Assembly: GCA_013347225.1 (NCBI GenBank)
Contig: CP054595.1
Coordinates: forward strand, 4,336,415 to 4,400,414
Length of the DNA: 64,000 nucleotides
Reading direction: 5' to 3'
Source: Candidatus Accumulibacter similis
GTDB taxonomy: Bacteria; Pseudomonadota; Gammaproteobacteria; Burkholderiales; Rhodocyclaceae
Part shown: positions 59,653-64,000 of the stretch, piece by piece
How positions within the stretch are numbered: position 1 is the stretch's first letter
Layout: every line of letters starts with the position of its first letter
Program-made: the position numbers and the translations under genes
Notes under the pieces: generated by a model
Databases searched by the model: none
The model's input: only the letters and a program-made list of their open reading frames with translations
What the model was told of the DNA's origin: nothing

Positions 59653-59804
59653 GGCCGGAAAAGGCCGAAAAGCGCCGATTCCGGGCATCCGGAGCGCCGC
59701 GTGCTGCCAGTTGACGGCAACCGGATGACGAAAAATGTCACACTTTCACCCGAAAAGGAGATGTTGATGACGGATTTAACACACCAATCGGCTACCGACC
59801 GGCG

Positions 59805-59831
59805 CCGTGCGGCTGCCGGGCAGCCGCACGG
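59805..59831 (-). terminator. Hairpin after the PilB-type ATPase gene
   Basis: CCGTGCGGCTG, 5-nt loop, CAGCCGCACGG: an 11-bp perfect stem 9 bp beyond the stop codon. No T-run follows. It probably separates the ATPase operon from the pilin operon downstream. Confidence 0.55.
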
Positions 59832-59839
59832 CCAGCGGC

Positions 59840-62212
59840 CTACTTGACGCAGACCGCGCGCACCTGCTTCAGATCGGTGATCCCCGCCAGGACCTTCTCG
59901 ATGCCGTCCATCTTCAGCGTCCGCATGCCGTCGTTGAGCGCCGTCGCGAGCAGTTCGGCGGCGCGCGCGCGCTCCTGGATCTGCATCTTGATCCGGTCGC
60001 TGCCGGCGAGCAGTTCGTGCAGGCCGACGCGCCCCTTGTAGCCGCTGCCCGCGCAGGCCTCGCAACCGCGCGCCCGATAGAGGGTGAACACACCATTCCT
60101 GGCATGCTGTGCCCGCCATTCCTGATGCACGCGATCCATTGCAGCGCGTGGGTCGGACTGCCAGGCGCCGGTGTTCGCCAGCTCGCTGCAGTACTCGTCG
60201 AGCATTCGCTCGATTTCATCCGCCTGCGGCTGGTAGGGGTCGCGGCACGCCGGGCACAGGCGCCTGGCGAGACGCTGCGCCAGGATGCCGAGCAGTGCGT
60301 CGGCGAAGTTGAACGGGTCCATTCCCATGTCCAGCAGGCGGTTGATCGACTCGGGCGCGCTGTTGGTATGCAGGGTGGCCAGCACCAGGTGGCCGGTGAG
60401 CGAGGCCTCGATGCCAATGGCGACGGTCTCGCGGTCACGCATCTCGCCGACCATGATGACATCCGGGTCGGCACGCAGGAAAGCCCGCATCACCGTCGCG
60501 AAATCGAGTCCTGCCTTCTTGTTGACCTGTACCTGCCGCAAGCCTTTCTGGGTGATCTCGACCGGATCCTCGGCCGTCCAGATTTTGGTCTCCGGCCGGT
60601 TCAGATGGCTCAGGATCGAGTGCAGCGTCGTCGTCTTGCCGGAACCGGTCGGCCCACAGACGAAGAACAGCCCGTAGGGCTTGGCGATCAGGCTCCGCAG
60701 GCGGTCGAGGTTGTGTGGTGTCACGCCGAGCTGGTCAATCGGGATCGGTTCGCCGGCGCTGAGGATGCGCAGGACGACGTCCTCGAGCCCGCCGGCGGTG
60801 GGCACCGTCGCCACCCGCAACTCGATGTCGAGCGGCCCCCAGCGCCGGAACCGGATCTTGCCGTCCTGGGGTCGCCGCTTGTCCGAGATGTCGAGGTCGG
60901 CCATGATCTTGAGACGCGTCACCAGCGCGCTCCGGTATGACGCGGGGATCTCTATGTAGGGCGACAGGGCGCCATCGCGGCGGAAACGGACGACGGTCTT
61001 TTCCTTGCCCGGGCGCGGTTCGATGTGGATGTCGGAAGCGCCCTTCTGGTGCGCCTCGACGATGATCCGGTTCACCAGACGCACGAGGTCGTTGTCGGCG
61101 GCGGCGCTGAGCACCTCGGCGCTTCGGTCGGCCGTATCGAGAGCCGCATCCTCGTCGAGGCCTGACAGCATCTCGCCGACTGAATCACCCTCGACCGCAG
61201 CGGCGAAGAAGTGGCCGACGAGCTGCTCGAACTCCTGACGCGTGCTGACCCGGTAGACGATCCGCCTCTTCGGGAAGACGTTGTTCGCCATGCGCGAACC
61301 GCGAATCCGTTCCGGATCGCAGGCGATCACCACCACCCCTTCCTGCGTCTCCTCTAGCGGCAGCCACTGGTTGGCCTCGACGTAATCCCGCTTGAGGTTG
61401 CGCAGCAGCTCGGTCGGCCGCAATCGGTCCGGCCTGAACGGCTCGTAGGGGACGCCGCAGAACTTCGACAACGCGGCGCCGATGGCCGCCAGTGGCACCT
61501 GGAAATCGGCGGTCAACACCTGCTCGAGGTCGAGCTGCTTGCGGCGCGCCGCCTTCTGCGCCAGATCGAGTTCGGCAGCCGAGATGACGGCGTCGCTGAC
61601 CAGCGCATCGTAGCGGGTCTTCGGCACCGCTGGTGGCGGATGGCGTCGCTGCGCGAAAGCGACGGCGAGAGTCTGCGCCAGCGCCAGGATGCCCTCCTCG
61701 GCGACGGCCGGGAAAGGGGTGTCGGAGCGATTGTTGATCAGTTGCACGACGCCGAGCAACTCGCTGGTCTGAGCGTTGCTGATCGGCGCCACCAGCATCT
61801 GCTTCGACCGGTAACCGGTACGCTCGTCGACCGCCTTGAGGAAACCGAGTCGCGGACTGTGTTTCGCCAGTTCGTCCTGGTCGTAGACGTCGCGGATGTT
61901 GAGGGACTGGCCGGACACCGCAACGTAGCCGGCGACACTCTGCTCGGAGATCGGCAGACGGATGTCCTTGTGCGTGTTGAGGCCGGTCTTCACTTTCGAG
62001 ACGACGCTGTGGCGGTCTTCGCTGACGAGGTAGATCGTCAGCCGGTCGGCGTGGAACAGCTCGCAGACGTCGTCCGACATCTCGAGAAGGATCTCGTCGA
62101 TGTTGCTCGCGCCGTGAATCCGGTTGGTGACGCGCTGCAGGTTCTTGAAGAAACTCAGGCGCCGGCTCATGTCGCCGAGGTTGCCGTCGAGCGGCCAGTT
62201 GGCTGCCGGCAC
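59840..62212 (-). CDS. GspE/PilB-type pilus assembly ATPase with N-terminal GAF domain
   Basis: 790 aa from a GTG at 62212 that directly follows the preceding gene. An ATG at 62170 would still keep the GAF domain. GAF domain (about 20-175): FFKNLQRVTNRIHGASNIDE, LFHADRLTIYLV. Then the T2SSE N-terminal domain (about 215-330) and the ATPase core: Walker A GPTGSGKTTTL, Asp box and Walker B region LRADPDVIMVGEMRD, His box TGHLVLATLHTN. A zinc-binding tetra-Cys (CPAC, CEAC) follows. GAF fusions are not found in ordinary PilB, which suggests ligand or redox control of pilus extension. Confidence 0.87.
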   Translation of the reverse strand: MPAANWPLDGNLGDMSRRLSFFKNLQRVTNRIHGASNIDEILLEMSDDVCELFHADRLTIYLVSEDRHSVVSKVKTGLNTHKDIRLPISEQSVAGYVAVSGQSLNIRDVYDQDELAKHSPRLGFLKAVDERTGYRSKQMLVAPISNAQTSELLGVVQLINNRSDTPFPAVAEEGILALAQTLAVAFAQRRHPPPAVPKTRYDALVSDAVISAAELDLAQKAARRKQLDLEQVLTADFQVPLAAIGAALSKFCGVPYEPFRPDRLRPTELLRNLKRDYVEANQWLPLEETQEGVVVIACDPERIRGSRMANNVFPKRRIVYRVSTRQEFEQLVGHFFAAAVEGDSVGEMLSGLDEDAALDTADRSAEVLSAAADNDLVRLVNRIIVEAHQKGASDIHIEPRPGKEKTVVRFRRDGALSPYIEIPASYRSALVTRLKIMADLDISDKRRPQDGKIRFRRWGPLDIELRVATVPTAGGLEDVVLRILSAGEPIPIDQLGVTPHNLDRLRSLIAKPYGLFFVCGPTGSGKTTTLHSILSHLNRPETKIWTAEDPVEITQKGLRQVQVNKKAGLDFATVMRAFLRADPDVIMVGEMRDRETVAIGIEASLTGHLVLATLHTNSAPESINRLLDMGMDPFNFADALLGILAQRLARRLCPACRDPYQPQADEIERMLDEYCSELANTGAWQSDPRAAMDRVHQEWRAQHARNGVFTLYRARGCEACAGSGYKGRVGLHELLAGSDRIKMQIQERARAAELLATALNDGMRTLKMDGIEKVLAGITDLKQVRAVCVK

Positions 62213-62213
62213 G

Positions 62214-62981
62214 CTAGAACTCGAAGATCTGATTGTTGTACAGCATCTGCGGCTTGTGCTCACCCGAGCAGGACTCGATCTCGGCCATCGTCAGTTCGAT
62301 CTGGCTGGGCTTGAGATGACTGATGAAGACGCCCGCCCGGGTCGACAGATTCTGCAACTCGGCAGCGAGCAGGCGTGGACAGAGGTGCATCGACATCTCC
62401 GCCAACCGCTGCTCGCGATTGGGAAAGGCGGTTTCGATCAGCAGGTAGCGCAGGTTGGCGATGCGGTTGACCAGCGGCCAGAAAGCGGGGTTGACCGTCG
62501 TGTCACCGGTGAAGACCAGGCTGCCTGCTCCCGAATCGAGCTGATAGCCGACGGCTGGTACCGTATGCCGCGCCGGCAGGGCGGTGATCGTCCTCGTTCC
62601 CAGGCCAACCGACTCGCCGACGGCAAGCGGACGGTACTGCATCGCTGGCCGGTCATGGCTCGGGATGGTCCTGAAGTCGGGCCAGATCTCCCAGTTGAAG
62701 ATGTGTCGACCAATGATATCGAGGGTTTCGGGGATCGCATGCACGATCACCGGCTCCGTCCGCAGATCGGCAACGGAATCGATCAGCAGGGGCAACGAGC
62801 CGATGTGGTCGAGGTGCGAGTGGGTCAGAAAGACATGGTCGATTCGCGCCAGCTCGGCCAATGGCAGATGCGTCACGCCCGTCCCGGCGTCGATCAGGAT
62901 GTCGTCGTCGACGAGGATCGCCGTCGTTCCCAGATGGCGCCCACCGATGCCGCCGCTGCAACCCAGGATTCTGACTTTCAT
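62214..62981 (-). CDS. Metallo-beta-lactamase-fold cyclic-nucleotide phosphodiesterase (class II type)
   Basis: 255 aa. The N-terminus MKVRILGCSGGIGGRHLGTT and the metal motif THSHLDH (53-59) fit the class II cAMP phosphodiesterase family. Later metal ligands are in ALPARHTVPAVGYQL, VFTGDTTVNP and ISHLKPSQ. Probably hydrolyses cyclic nucleotides, though other phosphodiester substrates are possible. The stop precedes the PilB-type GTG by 1 bp, so the two are translationally linked. Good GGGAGG site. Confidence 0.82.
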   Translation of the reverse strand: MKVRILGCSGGIGGRHLGTTAILVDDDILIDAGTGVTHLPLAELARIDHVFLTHSHLDHIGSLPLLIDSVADLRTEPVIVHAIPETLDIIGRHIFNWEIWPDFRTIPSHDRPAMQYRPLAVGESVGLGTRTITALPARHTVPAVGYQLDSGAGSLVFTGDTTVNPAFWPLVNRIANLRYLLIETAFPNREQRLAEMSMHLCPRLLAAELQNLSTRAGVFISHLKPSQIELTMAEIESCSGEHKPQMLYNNQIFEF

Positions 62982-63078
62982 GCCGCCTCCCACGGTCTGC
63001 CGCGGTCTTCACGCCGACGCGTCGCCGACCACGCCGCAGCCATTTCTCCATCCTGCCGTGAGAGAACGCGATGTGCCA

Positions 63079-63759
63079 TCAGGTCTTGAGGACGAACTCC
63101 ATTTTCACGCCGGCAATCTCGATCAGGTCATGGTCGTCGAGGCGCCTCGCCGGCGAATCGATCGGCTGCCCGTTCAGCAGCGGGAAGCCCGTGCCTTCTA
63201 CATGACTGAGGAAGTAGCCTTGCGGGCGCCTGGCGATCACCGCCACCTGCCCCGGTCGGCCGAGAGAGGTCAGGGTCTTGGTCAGTTGCAACTGGTGCCC
63301 GGCGTTGCTGCCGCTGAGCAGGCGGATGGCGGCAGCAGGCAGATTCGCCGTCTCCACGCCGGTCAGCGACGCGGTCCCGGGCGTAGCGGCGCCGCCGGTT
63401 CCGACGACGGAGACGGACTCGAAACGGAACGGTGCCGACCGCTCCGCATCGGCTTCCTCAGCCAGTGGGACGGCTTCGACCAGATACTTCATCTTGTACT
63501 TGCCGAGTTCGATGACATCGCCGTCCTTGAGGAAGTGCTTGCGCACTGACTGCCCATTGACCAGTGTTCCGTTCGTGCTGTTGAGGTCCTCGAGAAAGGA
63601 ATCGTTGAGGATGGTGACGACGGCCGCGTGCTCGCCGCTGATCGCCATGTTGTCGATCTGAATGTCGTTGTGCGCCTTGCGGCCGATGCTCATGCGTTCC
63701 TTGCGCAGCGGGATTTCCTTGAGAACCAGACCGTCCATGCTAAGTATCAGCTTTGCCAT
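63079..63759 (-). CDS. Double FHA-domain protein
   Basis: 226 aa with two phosphothreonine-binding FHA domains. The first (about 5-95) has SIGR (24-27), SGEH (41-44) and STNGT (61-65) fully conserved. The second (about 145-225) keeps SLGR (165-168) and LNGQ but lacks the Asn-Gly/His pattern of a strong binder. The pair lies next to a PP2C phosphatase, so it probably reads a Thr phosphorylation state. No Ser/Thr kinase is within the window. Alternative TTG start at 63777 is less likely. Confidence 0.85.
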   Translation of the reverse strand: MAKLILSMDGLVLKEIPLRKERMSIGRKAHNDIQIDNMAISGEHAAVVTILNDSFLEDLNSTNGTLVNGQSVRKHFLKDGDVIELGKYKMKYLVEAVPLAEEADAERSAPFRFESVSVVGTGGAATPGTASLTGVETANLPAAAIRLLSGSNAGHQLQLTKTLTSLGRPGQVAVIARRPQGYFLSHVEGTGFPLLNGQPIDSPARRLDDHDLIEIAGVKMEFVLKT

Positions 63760-63773
63760 CACCTTTCCCGTCT

Positions 63774-64000
63774 TCAAACATGCCAGGACCAGAACCTGGA
63801 CCAGCCACCGCCGGCCGCTGGAAACTCGCGCAGGACCCTGACCAGCACCACCGAGACATTGTCCTCGCCGCCATTGTCGTTGGCCATCTGCACCAGATGG
63901 TTCGCCAGCGCCACGAGACTGTCGCCGAGAGTCAGCAGCGCCTGCCGGATATCGGCCTCATCAACCATGTCGTAGAGGCCGTCCGAGCAGAGGAGATAGA
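63774..64000 (-). CDS. PP2C-family Ser/Thr phosphatase, C-terminal part, cut by window edge
   Basis: About 75 residues of the C-terminus: LLCSDGLYDMV, then LVALANHLVQMANDNGGEDN with the GGEDNVSV metal motif, and a Trp-rich end. This is the end of a Stp1/PrpC-like metal-dependent protein phosphatase. The N-terminus lies beyond the right edge. It precedes the FHA gene by 14 bp and completes a phospho-signalling pair upstream of the phosphodiesterase and pilus ATPase. Confidence 0.85.
   Translation of the reverse strand, partial: YLLCSDGLYDMVDEADIRQALLTLGDSLVALANHLVQMANDNGGEDNVSVVLVRVLREFPAAGGGWSRFWSWHV

Overview
The window is GC-rich, dense bacterial chromosome. Gene content and order point to a betaproteobacterium of the Rhodocyclales type (Candidatus Accumulibacter or Dechloromonas relatives). 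The pointers are gshA-gshB next to a transporter-less PTS, rhodanese-grx-secB, envC-ctp-moeB, ribD-nrdR-glyA, an acs / DUF4212-symporter / CBS-DUF294 group, and UPF0114-fumarase-murI. This placement is inferred from gene order and has not been checked by a database search. I found no rRNA, tRNA or CRISPR array.

Layout. 1-10.5 kb (minus): parE, parC, creA, an orphan adenine DNA methyltransferase, gshA, gshB, apbE, and the regulatory PTS (EIIA-Man, HPr, start of enzyme I). 10.8-18 kb is a rearranged accessory zone. It holds dksA, a broken PLP-dependent dehydratase, a truncated second copy of a PAP2 phosphatase gene, an IS1634-like remnant interrupted by a complete IS3-family element, and an antiporter + GCS2-ligase pair. 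Further pieces of the same dehydratase and the intact PAP2 gene follow. 18-24.5 kb: acyltransferase, CoA-transferase, old yellow enzyme, SH3 protein, secB, glutaredoxin, rhodanese, ArsR regulator. 24.6-31.8 kb: envC-like, ctp, a 139-aa unknown, moeB, ribD, nrdR, glyA. 31.9-39.1 kb: acetate-type symporter with its small subunit, a DnaQ-like protein, a CBS/cNMP regulator, acs. 39.3-43 kb: UPF0114, class I fumarase, RidA, murI. 43-49.9 kb: feoAB with a small Cys-rich partner, OprB porin, DUF853 ATPase, yebC. 50.3-64 kb: a minus-strand surface and pilus region.

The most interesting part is 50.3-64 kb. A 60-aa truncated type IV pilin is followed 26 bp later by a secreted 123-aa protein. This resembles the split pilin (pilA / spc, 'geopilin' domains 1 and 2) of Geobacter. 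A near-consensus sigma-54 promoter precedes the pilin. Downstream lie an ABC exporter, a TPR-GT41 glycosyltransferase, a GT-C-like membrane protein, a GtrA protein and a Glf-like flavoprotein. Upstream lie a GAF-domain PilB-type ATPase, a cyclic-nucleotide phosphodiesterase fold, a double-FHA protein and a PP2C phosphatase. Together they look like one signal-controlled pilus and surface-glycan system.
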